Assembly (NCBI RefSeq): GCF_003412465.1
Contig: NZ_QTJV01000002.1
Location: forward strand, 992,001 to 1,056,000
Length of the DNA: 64,000 bases
From: Chitinophaga silvisoli
GTDB lineage: Bacteria; Bacteroidota; Bacteroidia; Chitinophagales; Chitinophagaceae
Direction: 5' to 3'
Shown here: positions 34,854 through 44,127 of the stretch, piece by piece
Layout of the letters: the number at the start of each line of letters is the position of its first letter
Position numbering within the stretch: the stretch's first letter is position 1
Made by a program: the position numbers and the translations under genes
Notes under the pieces: model-generated
What the model was told of the DNA's origin: nothing
The model's input: only the letters and a program-made list of their open reading frames with translations
The model's database searches: none

Positions 34854-35963
34854 ATGCTGAATGCATATAGCAATTGCAGGATCTTCACCGGCGATAACTG
34901 GCTGGAGGATCACGTTGTACTTTCCGAAAATGGTAAAATCACGGATATTGTTTCCCCTAAAGCAGTTCCCCCACATGCTATACTTCATGACCTGAACGGG
35001 GCAGACCTGGTGCCCGCTTTTATAGACTTACAGATTTATGGTGGTAATGGTCGTTATTTCCCTTCTTTGCCCGATGTGGAGTCCATCAAGGCCACTTATG
35101 AATATTGCAAAGCTGGTGGTGCGGCTTACTTCATGATCACTATTCCTACACATTCTCCTGAAATAATTTTAAAATCCATTGCTGCCGTAAAAGAGTATTG
35201 GGATCAGGGCGGTGAAGGCTGCCTGGGCTTACATTTGGAAGGGCCTTTTATCAGTCCTGAAAAGAATGGTGCACATATACTGAAATACATCAAATCACCT
35301 GGCTCCGAAGATATTGATTGGGTACTGAGCCATGGTGAGGGTATCGTAAAAATGATGACGGTGGCACCAGAGCGTGTAGCTCCTGAACTCATCACCCGCC
35401 TTCAGGAAGCCGGGATCCTGGTATCTGCCGGCCATAGCAATGGCACCTACCAGCAGTTATACCAGTCTTTCGAAAATGGTATTACTACCTGTACCCACCT
35501 GTTCAATGCCATGTCGCAGCTACAAAGCCGCGCACCGGGTATGGTAGGAGCGATCTATGATCATCCGCATGTACATGCCAGTGTGGTAGCCGATGGTATT
35601 CATGTAGACTTCAATACAATCCGCATCAGCAAAAAGATAATGGCAAACCGCTTATTCCTGATCACCGATGCGGTAGCAGGCAGTGATAGTGCTGAATACG
35701 GGTTTCACTGGAATCCGGAAAGCAATCGCTATGAAGATGCGAATGGAACATTATCAGGTTCTGCACTCACCATGCTGGAAGCTGTAAGGAACTGTATCGC
35801 ACAGGTAGGTATAGCACCGGAAGAAGCATTGCGTATGGCAGCGGCTTATCCTGCTACAGTAGCCGGACTCTCTTCTGAGCTGGGCCGCATAGCCCCGGGC
35901 TTCCGGACCGCCATGCTGGCGCTGGATGAAAGCTGGGCCTTCCAGCAACTTATCTTATCTTAG
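34854..35963 (+). CDS. nagA: N-acetylglucosamine-6-phosphate deacetylase
   Basis: A 369-residue amidohydrolase-superfamily enzyme that removes acetate from GlcNAc-6-phosphate in amino-sugar recycling and chitin use. Motifs: LVPAFIDLQIYGGNG after the first beta-sandwich, the metal-binding Glu in LGLHLEGPFISPEKNGAH, His in VSAGHSNGTYQQ, His in CTHLFNAMSQLQSRAPG and the catalytic Asp in LITDAVAGSD. All are intact. No nagB lies nearby. It follows the VOC gene by 26 bp, so it may be part of the same unit. Confidence 0.93.
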   Translation: MLNAYSNCRIFTGDNWLEDHVVLSENGKITDIVSPKAVPPHAILHDLNGADLVPAFIDLQIYGGNGRYFPSLPDVESIKATYEYCKAGGAAYFMITIPTHSPEIILKSIAAVKEYWDQGGEGCLGLHLEGPFISPEKNGAHILKYIKSPGSEDIDWVLSHGEGIVKMMTVAPERVAPELITRLQEAGILVSAGHSNGTYQQLYQSFENGITTCTHLFNAMSQLQSRAPGMVGAIYDHPHVHASVVADGIHVDFNTIRISKKIMANRLFLITDAVAGSDSAEYGFHWNPESNRYEDANGTLSGSALTMLEAVRNCIAQVGIAPEEALRMAAAYPATVAGLSSELGRIAPGFRTAMLALDESWAFQQLILS

Positions 35964-35989
35964 CGGTTTCAAGCAGATATTTATATTTC

Positions 35990-37672
35990 ATGGGCATTCT
36001 ACGCTACTTCACCAAGAATCAATATAAGAACCTTTTCCTGTTGGTTTGGTTCCTGCTTTGCCTCATACAGGCAGGGTATACAGAACTGATGGACGATGAA
36101 GCTTATTACTGGGTGTACGCGCATCACCTGAGCTGGGGGTATTTTGACCACCCGCCAATGGTTGCGGTGCTGATCAGGCTGGGGTATGCCCTTTTTCACA
36201 ATGAATTTGGTGTGCGTATCGGTATGGTGATCCTGAACCTGGGAACCATTATCATTACAGACAAACTGATTCCCCGCAAGGATAACCGCCTTTTCTACCT
36301 CTTATTGCTGGTAATGGGGGCGATGCAGGTGGGGGGGATGCTGGCTGTGCCGGATGTACCGCTGGTTTTCTTTGCTGCATTGTACTTTTATGTCTATCGT
36401 GCTTTCCTGGAACAGCAAAGCTGGAAGAATACATTTCTCCTGGCGCTGAGCATGGCGCTCATGTTCTATAGCAAGTACCATGGTGTATTGCTGGTAGGCT
36501 TCACGGTGATTTCTAACCTGAATCTCCTGCGGGTATTTAAGTTTTATGTAGCGGTGGTGATCACCACTATTTTGTTCTTTCCGCATTTATACTGGCAATA
36601 CGCGCATAACTTTCCTTCATTGCAATATCACCTGATAGAAAGAAATGCATCCGTATACCAGCTTAATTTTACAATAGAATACATCCTCGGTCAGATCCTG
36701 TTATTTGGTCCCCTGGCTGGTTGGTTAGTATTATATTATGCATTTGTATGTCCTATACAGAGTGCATTTGAAAGAGCGCTGAAGTTCTGTACAGTGGGGG
36801 TACTGGCATTCTTCCTGCTCAGTACATTCAAGGGTAGGGTAGAGGCAAACTGGACGGTGATGTTGTTTACTCCTGTGATGGTGCTGGCACATCAGTCAGT
36901 AAGAAGAAAGAGATCTATTCGTCGTTCACTGAAGGTTATTCAGTATCTGGCACCCGCTACATTGGTAGTGGTTTTTATAGCACGTGTTTATATGATCTGG
37001 GATTTTATGCCGGGGGTAAATATTCGCCCTGAAATTCATCATAACAGGGAGTGGGCAAAGACATTGCAGGAGCATGCCGGTGGCCGCCCGATTGTGTTTT
37101 TGAATAGCTACCAGATGCCTTCCAAGTATATGTTTTATAGTGACAATGGATTGGGATATAGTATCAACAGCCGGTATAATCGCCGGAGCCAGTATAACTA
37201 TTGGGAAACGGAAAAGCAGTTGTGGGGTAAGCAGGTAGAGATTACGTACGCTACAGAAAATATACCCGTGACTGATAGTTTTAATACGCCGAAAGGGTTG
37301 GTGAAATTCCATTTGCAGGATCCTTATTATTCATATTCCCTGGTGCAGTTTAAAGCAGCTATGGGACAGGTAAAAGTAAAACCGGGAACGACGATGGGAT
37401 TCTTATTGCAGGTGGATAACGGGTATCATGAAGCGGTGCCGGTAGATCCGGCAAATGAGGCGGTAGTAGGATATGCGTTTACACAAAAGGATGTAGAATT
37501 TCCTGCTGTAAAAACGGAGTTAACGATCAGCAAAGCAATAGAACGCAGGATAGTAAGAATAGAAGTACAGATGCCTGATAAACCGGGTACATACCAACTA
37601 AAGTTCTGCGTATTCGCCGGGGTGTTGCCGCCGACGCATAATAGCCAGACAATAAAAGTCATCGTAGAATAA
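35990..37672 (+). CDS. Glycosyltransferase family 39 (ArnT/PMT-like)
   Basis: A 560-residue membrane enzyme with about 10-11 hydrophobic helices and a C-terminal periplasmic region (about 350-560). The first loop carries ELMDDEAYYWVYAHHLSWGYFDHPP, the GT39 signature with the catalytic Asp-Asp-Glu and the YFDHPP metal/lipid motif. Such enzymes move a sugar from a polyprenyl-phosphate carrier to lipid A, protein or polysaccharide. The acceptor is not predictable. It ends in two stacked terminators. Confidence 0.88.
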   Translation: MGILRYFTKNQYKNLFLLVWFLLCLIQAGYTELMDDEAYYWVYAHHLSWGYFDHPPMVAVLIRLGYALFHNEFGVRIGMVILNLGTIIITDKLIPRKDNRLFYLLLLVMGAMQVGGMLAVPDVPLVFFAALYFYVYRAFLEQQSWKNTFLLALSMALMFYSKYHGVLLVGFTVISNLNLLRVFKFYVAVVITTILFFPHLYWQYAHNFPSLQYHLIERNASVYQLNFTIEYILGQILLFGPLAGWLVLYYAFVCPIQSAFERALKFCTVGVLAFFLLSTFKGRVEANWTVMLFTPVMVLAHQSVRRKRSIRRSLKVIQYLAPATLVVVFIARVYMIWDFMPGVNIRPEIHHNREWAKTLQEHAGGRPIVFLNSYQMPSKYMFYSDNGLGYSINSRYNRRSQYNYWETEKQLWGKQVEITYATENIPVTDSFNTPKGLVKFHLQDPYYSYSLVQFKAAMGQVKVKPGTTMGFLLQVDNGYHEAVPVDPANEAVVGYAFTQKDVEFPAVKTELTISKAIERRIVRIEVQMPDKPGTYQLKFCVFAGVLPPTHNSQTIKVIVE

Positions 37673-37674
37673 AT

Positions 37675-37709
37675 CAAAAGGCCGGTCAGCTCTGCTGACC
37701 GGCCTTTTG
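37675..37709 (+). terminator. Terminator after the GT39 gene
   Basis: A 16-bp perfect stem (CAAAAGGCCGGTCAGC and its complement) with a TCT loop, ending in TTTTGG and further T residues. Confidence 0.9.
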
Positions 37710-37710
37710 G

Positions 37711-37755
37711 TTTAAATTTATAGCCGGCTGCTAAGCAGCCGGCTATGAATTTAAA
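37711..37755 (-). terminator. Terminator of the di-haem oxidoreductase operon
   Basis: A 22-bp near-perfect inverted repeat centred on AGCCGGCTGCT/AGCAGCCGGCT with A/T-rich ends (one mismatch or wobble). It overlaps the stop codon of the di-haem gene and faces the GT39 terminator. Confidence 0.8.
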
Positions 37756-39130
37756 GTGATTTTAAAAACGCGATCACCTGCCCTCTCTCCCCCGCACTCA
37801 ACTCACTAAATTTTCCTTTCGCCTTTGCCGCCTCACCATCATGCCACAATATCGCCTCCTCCAGCGTTCTAGCCCTGCCATCATGCAGATAAAACGGTGT
37901 CCCATTCGTTTTCTCAAACAGCCCCACACCCCAGAGCGCCGGTGTCTTCCACTCAGTTCCCGTTGCCCTGAAATCCGGTCTGCCATCTGCCAGCCCATCA
38001 CCCATATCATGCAATAGCAAATCTGTATAAGCATGGATCCGCTGATTACTCAGATACGGATACCGCACATCAACTCCCGTCTGCATAGTAGGAATATGAC
38101 AATTACTACATCCTACCTGTGCAAACAGCTTTTCACCCGCCATAATATCTCCATCTGTCGTATTCCTCCTCGCCGGCACCGCCAGTGATAATAAATAAAA
38201 CTCCACTGCATCCAGCAAACTATCCGGCAGCTCAGGATCATCTGTCAGATTATCCATCTGTGGCTGTCCATAAGAGCTTTCTTTGGGAAAGATCCTGCTT
38301 GTAATCCCCATATCCTGCTGGTATGCTGCTGCGGCCTGTGTGAGGATGGTAGCGGTATTCGCCTTCATACCCAACCTGCCCAGCATCATTTTATCTTTCG
38401 ATGCATCATATACATAATTAGGTTTACCACTGATGCCATCGCCGTTTGCATCATTTTCATCTGCATAGGAAAGGATCGTAGATTCCGGAATAGTGACTAA
38501 CAATCCCAGTCCAAAAAATGGTGGTGCCATACGTGGTGATACCATCAGATCTACCGGTAGTGCTGTATAAGGATTGACGAAGTTATAAGTAGGTTTACGA
38601 AGGGTAGTAACCGTACCATCAGGGTAAGTATACACCTGCTCTGTATAGGTGATTTTGACAGAAGCTTCTGCCGTCTTCCCGAATACTGCCAGATCCTGCA
38701 ATTGTAATCCATATCCCGGCACTGCCAGGGGGCCTCCATGTGCATCCGTACCGGGAATACTCAATCGCATCAGCATCGAAGATGTGACCGTACCGGTAGT
38801 CGGGCTTCCCTTTCCATCGTTATGGTGACAGCTGCGGCAGCTCACGTTATTGAATATAGGTCCTAAGCCACTATTGATAGTAGCAGGTGCTGTTACGAAT
38901 GTCTGGTCTACGCTGTTGTCGCCCAGGTCGTGGACGTGCTGGTCATAGTTGCTCAGGCCAGGGATGACGTTGCCAAAAGCTTTGCTGGTCGCATCAAATA
39001 CGGTAGCAGCGCCCCCGCTCAGTCGCGGATCGTAATCCTCCTCGCTGAATGGTGACGGTTTGGTACACATCATCAGCAATGAAGGGCAGGCCAGTAAAGC
39101 CGCTGCTAAATAGATCTTCCTTATCCGCAT
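37751..39130 (-). CDS. Di-haem oxidoreductase (DHOR family) lipoprotein
   Basis: A 459-residue exported protein. The signal peptide ends in a lipobox-like LLMMC at about residue 22, so it is likely lipid-anchored. Two c-type haem motifs, CRSCH (about 97-101) and CSNCH (C-terminal half), mark the PF06537 di-haem family, sometimes called thiol oxidoreductase. The family resembles bacterial di-haem peroxidases, but its substrate is not firmly known. It is the last gene of an operon with a porin, a Rieske protein and an imelysin; DHOR-imelysin pairing recurs in iron-linked loci. A terminator lies between it and imelysin, so its expression may be lower. Confidence 0.88.
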   Translation of the reverse strand: MRIRKIYLAAALLACPSLLMMCTKPSPFSEEDYDPRLSGGAATVFDATSKAFGNVIPGLSNYDQHVHDLGDNSVDQTFVTAPATINSGLGPIFNNVSCRSCHHNDGKGSPTTGTVTSSMLMRLSIPGTDAHGGPLAVPGYGLQLQDLAVFGKTAEASVKITYTEQVYTYPDGTVTTLRKPTYNFVNPYTALPVDLMVSPRMAPPFFGLGLLVTIPESTILSYADENDANGDGISGKPNYVYDASKDKMMLGRLGMKANTATILTQAAAAYQQDMGITSRIFPKESSYGQPQMDNLTDDPELPDSLLDAVEFYLLSLAVPARRNTTDGDIMAGEKLFAQVGCSNCHIPTMQTGVDVRYPYLSNQRIHAYTDLLLHDMGDGLADGRPDFRATGTEWKTPALWGVGLFEKTNGTPFYLHDGRARTLEEAILWHDGEAAKAKGKFSELSAGERGQVIAFLKSL

Positions 39131-39142
39131 TGAAAAGTATAT

Positions 39143-39178
39143 TAAAAAAGTAGCCGGCCTTCGGAAGAAGTGCCGGCT
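39143..39178 (-). terminator. Internal terminator between imelysin and di-haem genes
   Basis: On the minus strand AGCCGGC/GCCGGCT arms with a 13-nt loop are followed by ACT6. It probably reduces read-through into the last gene of the operon. Confidence 0.75.
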
Positions 39179-39186
39179 GGTTCAAA

Positions 39187-40263
39187 TCAATCTTTGATAT
39201 TAGTGAGGATGAAATTCTCAAGATCTTCTTCAATGGTGCCTTTCAGCGTTACCAGGTTGCTCATGGTCGTAGCACATAAGCCTCTCTGGCTGATGATCGC
39301 TTTTTCATAAGGCATTGTGATAGCATCGAAGGAGCCGATGGCTGCCTCAAACTGTTGCTGTAACTTGGTGTCCAGGCTCAGGTTCTTTGCTGCTACCAGT
39401 GCATGCAGGCTTTTACCATTGCTGCCCAGGAAGGTTCCCATATATACGTCATAAGCACCCACAATATTGTTCTTGAAGTCAGTAGTGGAGTTACCACTGA
39501 ATGGTGATTCTACGATATTAGGATCCTGTGCATCATAAGGCTCTTTCATTTTTGATTCACCCACTTCCCCGCAGATGTCTGCCAGACCTGCTGCCATAGC
39601 AGTAAACAGGCTTTGCTTGGTAGGGAATGGCTGTGCACCTTTGCCTGCAGCAAGTACTTTGGCGGAGTAGTTACCACCGGCAGCGATCCAGCTGTCACGC
39701 AGCTTGGTACAGGTATTTTTCAGGTCTACCGTCAGGCTGGTGATGTATTTCTTTTCGCGGGCAGTGAGCGCAGCGGCAGCACGCTTGCCATCAGTACCCC
39801 ACAGGATATATTCAATGGGGTGATAACCTCTCAGGGAGAGCGTAGCCAGCCCTTCGATGTCTGCTATCTCCAGTGCATTTGAACTATTGAGCAGGGAGTC
39901 CATTTGTACATAGTCAACCGGCCAGGTGTCCATATTCGGATCATAGTTATCATCTTCAACAGGGCCGAACAGGTAACCTTCACATTGTTCCCATGTCTTA
40001 CGCATATCTTTCCAGGCTGTTTTAGCAGCGGTCAGGTTTTCTTCAGTAGTAGATGAGTTCAGCGCCGTTACCACATTGTTGAAAGTAGTGGCTTTGGCCA
40101 GCAGGTCTTCATAGCCCGGAACGGCGGTTTTGTTTACGAAGTTGAGGGTCACCGAGTCTTCCAGGGCAGCAAAATCACTGTTGGACGTATCGTTGTCGCT
40201 ATCCTTGCTACAGGACAGGATCGTGATAGTACCTGCAGCGAACAGTAATACAAGTTTTTTCAT
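39187..40263 (-). CDS. Imelysin-family (peptidase M75-like) lipoprotein
   Basis: A 358-residue exported protein with a lipobox TILSC at about residues 14-18. The imelysin fold is shown by the GxHxxE motif in RGYHPIEYILWG and by WEQCEGYLFGPVEDDNYDPNMDTWP. Imelysins (including EfeO and IrpA relatives) are iron-regulated, and the GxHxxE residues are proposed to bind metal rather than to act in proteolysis. It sits 9 bp downstream of the Rieske gene in the porin-Rieske-imelysin-DHOR operon, supporting a role in metal uptake or redox handling at the envelope. Confidence 0.92.
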   Translation of the reverse strand: MKKLVLLFAAGTITILSCSKDSDNDTSNSDFAALEDSVTLNFVNKTAVPGYEDLLAKATTFNNVVTALNSSTTEENLTAAKTAWKDMRKTWEQCEGYLFGPVEDDNYDPNMDTWPVDYVQMDSLLNSSNALEIADIEGLATLSLRGYHPIEYILWGTDGKRAAAALTAREKKYITSLTVDLKNTCTKLRDSWIAAGGNYSAKVLAAGKGAQPFPTKQSLFTAMAAGLADICGEVGESKMKEPYDAQDPNIVESPFSGNSTTDFKNNIVGAYDVYMGTFLGSNGKSLHALVAAKNLSLDTKLQQQFEAAIGSFDAITMPYEKAIISQRGLCATTMSNLVTLKGTIEEDLENFILTNIKD

Positions 40264-40272
40264 GATGTTTAG

Positions 40273-40707
40273 TTATATGTATATGATCAAATTGGTAGCT
40301 GTTGTTTCCGTTTGCAGCGTAGGAAGCGGTTTTTCGGCAGGGCCTTTTTTCACTTTCCCGGTTTTGTCATACTGGCTGCCATGGAGGCTGCACAGGTAAC
40401 CATTACCGGTAGGCACGAGTGGATTGTGCTGATGTGTGCAGCGCAGTAGTAATGCCTGATAAGTGTTGTCCGGATTCTTTTGTACGGCTATTTCGTATTC
40501 GTAGTTTTTGGGGCTGATGATCTGCGCGTTGCCGGCATCAAAGAGCGTCAGGGGCACGGTGACTTTATGATCGTCTACAGTCGTCTTAAACCCTTTTTGT
40601 GTGGTGCCGCAGGAGGCCAGGAAGTCAGCTACAGAAAATGATACAGCGCCCAGTACACAGATCTTGCAGGTGTCTTTCAGAAAAGTTCTTCTGCCCTTGT
40701 TTTCCAT
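40273..40707 (-). CDS. Rieske [2Fe-2S] lipoprotein with twin-arginine signal
   Basis: A 144-residue exported protein. The N-terminus has a twin-arginine-type motif GRRTFLK, a hydrophobic segment and a lipobox LASC, so it is likely exported folded by Tat and then lipid-anchored. The cluster-binding motifs are CTHQH and CSLHG, giving the two Cys and two His ligands. The length is that of a stand-alone Rieske protein, not the bc1 subunit with a membrane anchor. TTG at 40716 is a possible but poorer start than ATG at 40707. Within this operon it could pass electrons to or from the di-haem protein (inference). Confidence 0.9.
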   Translation of the reverse strand: MENKGRRTFLKDTCKICVLGAVSFSVADFLASCGTTQKGFKTTVDDHKVTVPLTLFDAGNAQIISPKNYEYEIAVQKNPDNTYQALLLRCTHQHNPLVPTGNGYLCSLHGSQYDKTGKVKKGPAEKPLPTLQTETTATNLIIYI

Positions 40708-40719
40708 AAATTCCAATTG

Positions 40720-41979
40720 TCAGAATGAATAACCGATACCAATATTCAGGAAGGAATTATTGACCCTGTAAGGCACTCTTGCAGGACTAGGATTGATCAC
40801 CAGTGCTGGATTTTCATCGCCCGTATGCAGGATTCTCACATCTGCCTTGATCGCAACGTTGGGAATAGGGAGGTAGGTGAAACCGGCAATGATATGTTGC
40901 TGTTTCAGCGTACCATCGTAAATACCATTCGAAGGGATAGAGGAATTGAGGTCAAGTATTTCGTACCTGCCAAATACATTCAGTTGCTGGTCTTTGTATT
41001 TCACAGAATTTTCCAGCAGGTTGTAGGCGAGTTCTCCATAAGCGCCATACATCACTTTTGCTACGTTGTTGGCGTATGCTCTGTTCACATCACTTGCGTT
41101 GGGGAAGGAGATCATGGTCCCAATTGCCTTGGCGGAGAAGCCTTTGTTGCTATACATGATATCCGCTTCACCCAGGTAGATAGGAAGGCTAAAAGTACCA
41201 TGATTAAGTTTCAGGCTGTCCGACTTACGGGCATTGAGTCCATTGGTACCGCCGGCATAACCGGATACCTGGAAGCGGAAGTTCTGCCAGTAGTATTGCA
41301 GGCTGGCAGTAACGGCGAGGTTGTTGGCATAAGCACCACTACCTTCCGCCTTGCCATCTACTACACCTGTGCCGTGGGTGAAGGTGGCATCGTTCAGACC
41401 ATTTACCACCGCCAGAGTATAGTTCAGCGGAATACGGCGTGCACGCCCATAGAAACCCACACCCAGTTCACGCCAGGTAGCAGGAATCACGAGTTGCTCA
41501 ACCATTGGTCGCTGCACGCCATTGAAATTGACTGGGAGGTGGTTTTCGTTCAGGATACCGATACGCGGTACGAACAGGCCAGCTACGATGTACTGGCGGG
41601 GATTGAGGCTGAACTTCAGGTAGGCTTGTTCCATCGAGAGCTCACCGGCAAAACCGTTGTCGACGGCATTCGGTTGGACTTTCGCATTTTCCAGTTCCAT
41701 CTCGCTGAAGAAGGCGATTTTGGAATTAAACTGGTGTCCTATAAATAATACGACCCTTTCTAATGTGGCACGGGCCATCTTTTCATTCATGTCACGCTGG
41801 TAGAACGCTGAACCATACCCGGAAATCACCGTTCTGCTGGAAGATGTACCTGCGGTCAGGGAATCTTCTCCGGTAGTCAGGACTAATTTTTGCGCCGGCG
41901 TGATTTGTTGAGAGAAAATTGGTTGAAAGGAAATAAGGATGCTGCCTAATGATAGGATCAGCGCATGCTTCAGTGTCAT
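40720..41979 (-). CDS. Outer-membrane porin-like beta-barrel protein
   Basis: A 419-residue exported protein with signal peptide (about 1-23, cleaved near FSQQ). The rest is rich in alternating aromatic strands and ends in the aromatic residue Phe (GIGYSF), as outer-membrane barrels do. Segments such as VISGYGSAFYQRD, FNSKIAFFSEMELENA and FGRYEILDLNSS fit phosphate-selective or DcaP-like porin barrels. The substrate is unknown. It is the first gene of the four-gene operon, 12 bp before the Rieske gene, so it may be the outer-membrane entry of a small-molecule or metal system. Confidence 0.78.
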   Translation of the reverse strand: MTLKHALILSLGSILISFQPIFSQQITPAQKLVLTTGEDSLTAGTSSSRTVISGYGSAFYQRDMNEKMARATLERVVLFIGHQFNSKIAFFSEMELENAKVQPNAVDNGFAGELSMEQAYLKFSLNPRQYIVAGLFVPRIGILNENHLPVNFNGVQRPMVEQLVIPATWRELGVGFYGRARRIPLNYTLAVVNGLNDATFTHGTGVVDGKAEGSGAYANNLAVTASLQYYWQNFRFQVSGYAGGTNGLNARKSDSLKLNHGTFSLPIYLGEADIMYSNKGFSAKAIGTMISFPNASDVNRAYANNVAKVMYGAYGELAYNLLENSVKYKDQQLNVFGRYEILDLNSSIPSNGIYDGTLKQQHIIAGFTYLPIPNVAIKADVRILHTGDENPALVINPSPARVPYRVNNSFLNIGIGYSF

Positions 41980-42077
41980 GGAGTTGTTTTACAGTGGGAC
42001 AAATGTCCTCTGAAAAACAAAAGGTTACATTACGCAAGACGGAAAACTAATGATCCAAAACGGAAATTTTTGTTAAT

Positions 42078-42106
42078 AAAAAAGCGCTTCGGAGTGAAGC
42101 GCTTTT
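42078..42106 (-). terminator. Terminator after thiL
   Basis: AAAAGCGCTTC/GAAGCGCTTTT arms with a 5-nt loop and flanking A-run (T-run on the minus strand), 13 bp past the thiL stop. Confidence 0.9.
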
Positions 42107-42118
42107 AAAATCAATCTT

Positions 42119-43153
42119 TTATTGTTGAAACGCATTCCATCCCTGCGCTACCAACTTAAATTTATTGCCACCTTTCGTGAGGATGTGTGCCCCTTCGCTG
42201 ATATCTGCCATATATCCGATCACACTGATTTCTTCGGACATTACAATTTTGTCGTAGTCCTCCTGTTTCATGGTGAACAGCAGTTCATAGTCTTCACCAC
42301 CACTCAGTGCACATGCGGTAGGGTCCATACCAAACTTCAGTGCCATTTCCTTACTCTCCTGTGCAATAGGAATCTTTTCTTCATAGAGCACTACGCCCAG
42401 GTTGGATTGCTTACAGATGTGCAGGATTTCAGAACTCAGACCATCACTTACATCCATCATCGCCGTCGGCTTGATGTCGTTCTTTTCCAGCCACTCGATG
42501 ATATCTCTTCTTGGTTCTGGTTTCAGCTGCCGGCCTATGATATAGGTTTGTTCTTCCAGGTCTGGCTGCAGCTGCGGACTTTCCAGGAAGATCTTTTTCT
42601 CTCTTTCCAGCAGGGTCAGACCCAGGAATGCAGCACCCAGATCGCCGGATACGCACAGCAGGTCACCTTTTTGGGCCGTGGAGCGCTTCACAAACTGGTC
42701 AGGGGCTACCTCACCCAGGGCAGTTACGCTGATTACAAATCCTTTCTGTGAGCTGGAAGTATCTCCTCCAATCAGGTCTACGCCATATTTCTCACAGGCA
42801 GCATATACGCCTTCGTAAAACTCGTTCAGTGCCTCCACTGAAAAACGGTTGTTGAATGCAATGCTTACTGTAATATGTGTAGGCGTTGCATTCATGGCAT
42901 AGATGTCGGAGAGGTTCACGGCCACAGATTTATATCCCAGGTGCTTGAGCGGGGTATACATCAGGTCAAAGTGAATGCCTTCCACCAGCATGTCGGTAGA
43001 TACAACTGTCTGACGGCCGAAGTGGTCGATCACGGCAGCATCGTCGCCCACACCCAGTACGGTGCTGGCCTGCTGGATTTCAATATTCTTGGTGAGGAGC
43101 TCAATCAGGCCGAATTCGCCTAACGAGTTGATCTCGGTTCTTTCTTCACTCAT
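42119..43153 (-). CDS. thiL: Thiamine-monophosphate kinase
   Basis: A 344-residue enzyme that phosphorylates thiamine monophosphate to the active cofactor. Features: GEFGLIELLTK at the N-terminus, GVGDDAAVI, STDMLVEGIHFD with metal-binding Asp residues, DLIGGDTSSS, and MMDVSDGLSSEI near the middle. It ends with a typical GGEDYELLFT segment and a short tail. The gene follows the inositol monophosphatase by 8 bp and ends at a terminator, so they form a two-gene unit. Confidence 0.95.
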   Translation of the reverse strand: MSEERTEINSLGEFGLIELLTKNIEIQQASTVLGVGDDAAVIDHFGRQTVVSTDMLVEGIHFDLMYTPLKHLGYKSVAVNLSDIYAMNATPTHITVSIAFNNRFSVEALNEFYEGVYAACEKYGVDLIGGDTSSSQKGFVISVTALGEVAPDQFVKRSTAQKGDLLCVSGDLGAAFLGLTLLEREKKIFLESPQLQPDLEEQTYIIGRQLKPEPRRDIIEWLEKNDIKPTAMMDVSDGLSSEILHICKQSNLGVVLYEEKIPIAQESKEMALKFGMDPTACALSGGEDYELLFTMKQEDYDKIVMSEEISVIGYMADISEGAHILTKGGNKFKLVAQGWNAFQQ

Positions 43154-43161
43154 TATTTTGC

Positions 43162-43935
43162 TCAGTATTTTCCATTAACGACATCTACCAGTTGCTGATG
43201 AATATTGCCATTGGTGGCAATCAGCGTACGCTGGTAAGGGGAGTACCTGTTGCCTTTGAAGTCAGTGACTTTACCACCTGCTTCTTCCACGATGAGGAAA
43301 CCGGCAGCAGCATCCCAGGCATTCAGTGTATGTTCATAATAACCATCGAAGCGACCATCGGCTACCCAGCAGAGGTCTATAGCAGCTGAACCAAGGCGGC
43401 GTACGGCCTGTCCTCTCTTCACAAAGTAAGCAAAGATATCCACCGGATCGTTTTCACCGCCTTCCCACTGGTAAGGGAAACCCGTTGCCATGCAGGCACT
43501 GCCCAGGTCTGTCTTGGCAGATACGTGGATCGGTTGATCGTTCCGCGTAGCGCCTTTCCCTTTTTCTGCAAAGTAAAACTCATTCAGGAAAGGGTTGTAC
43601 ACAGCTCCCAGTACCATTTCTCCATCTACTTCCACACCTATGCTAACGCAGCAGATAGGAATACCATGGGCAAAGTTCACCGTACCATCCAGGGGATCAA
43701 TGATCCATTTGGTATTAGAAGTGGTTACCAGCTCACCCGACTCCTCACTGAGAATGAAATGGTCAGGATAGGTATCCTGGATTACCTTAAAGATGGCAGA
43801 TTCTGCCCCTTTATCGGCTTCCGTTACCAGGTCATTGATCGTGCTCTTACTGCTGATCTGAAAAGCGCCGTTGAAATAGTGCTGTAAAACTTGTCCGCCA
43901 GCCTGTGTTGCCTTGAGAAGGGTTTCTTTTAACAT
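43162..43935 (-). CDS. Inositol monophosphatase family protein
   Basis: A 257-residue Mg-dependent phosphatase with the three family motifs: EESGE, IDPLDGTVNFAHG and NAWDAAAGFLIVEEAGG. Metal ligands are therefore intact. SuhB, CysQ and NADP phosphatase relatives share this fold, so the true substrate is open. The frame is open upstream to 44007, but ATG at 43935 (MLKETLLKATQAGG) is preferred; a TACCTTTG -7 box lies 4 nt upstream of it. It is followed closely by thiL. Confidence 0.92.
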   Translation of the reverse strand: MLKETLLKATQAGGQVLQHYFNGAFQISSKSTINDLVTEADKGAESAIFKVIQDTYPDHFILSEESGELVTTSNTKWIIDPLDGTVNFAHGIPICCVSIGVEVDGEMVLGAVYNPFLNEFYFAEKGKGATRNDQPIHVSAKTDLGSACMATGFPYQWEGGENDPVDIFAYFVKRGQAVRRLGSAAIDLCWVADGRFDGYYEHTLNAWDAAAGFLIVEEAGGKVTDFKGNRYSPYQRTLIATNGNIHQQLVDVVNGKY

Positions 43936-43939
43936 GCAG

Positions 43940-43947
43940 CAAAGGTA
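43940..43947 (-). promoter_or_regulatory. Putative -7 box of the IMPase-thiL unit (TACCTTTG)
   Basis: A perfect TAnnTTTG match on the minus strand ending 4 nt before the ATG, which would give a leaderless or near-leaderless transcript. Confidence 0.38.
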
Positions 43948-44094
43948 CGTTTCAATTTTTTTACCTGCCATATCGTTTTTAGTAATATGTTTGTATAGGA
44001 TTGCCAACTGGGGACAATATTTGGAAGTAGAATGTTCAGGCTGCTAACGGCCGGTCTGACAAAATTGAGTCTCCACCCAATCCGAAATTCGCCG

Positions 44095-44102
44095 TATTTT
44101 TG
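44095..44102 (+). promoter_or_regulatory. Putative -7 box of the GH3 gene (TATTTTTG)
   Basis: A perfect TAnnTTTG match 25 nt before the ATG of the GH3-family gene. The nearest TTG (44065-44067) is 27 nt upstream, longer than usual. Confidence 0.42.
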
Positions 44103-44127
44103 CAGTTTATAAAGAAGAAGGTAATTA

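Noticed and set aside
40825..41748. 307-codon + strand frame
   Set aside because: Antisense to the porin-like gene; composition is rich in His, Val and Ile with no domain or start context.
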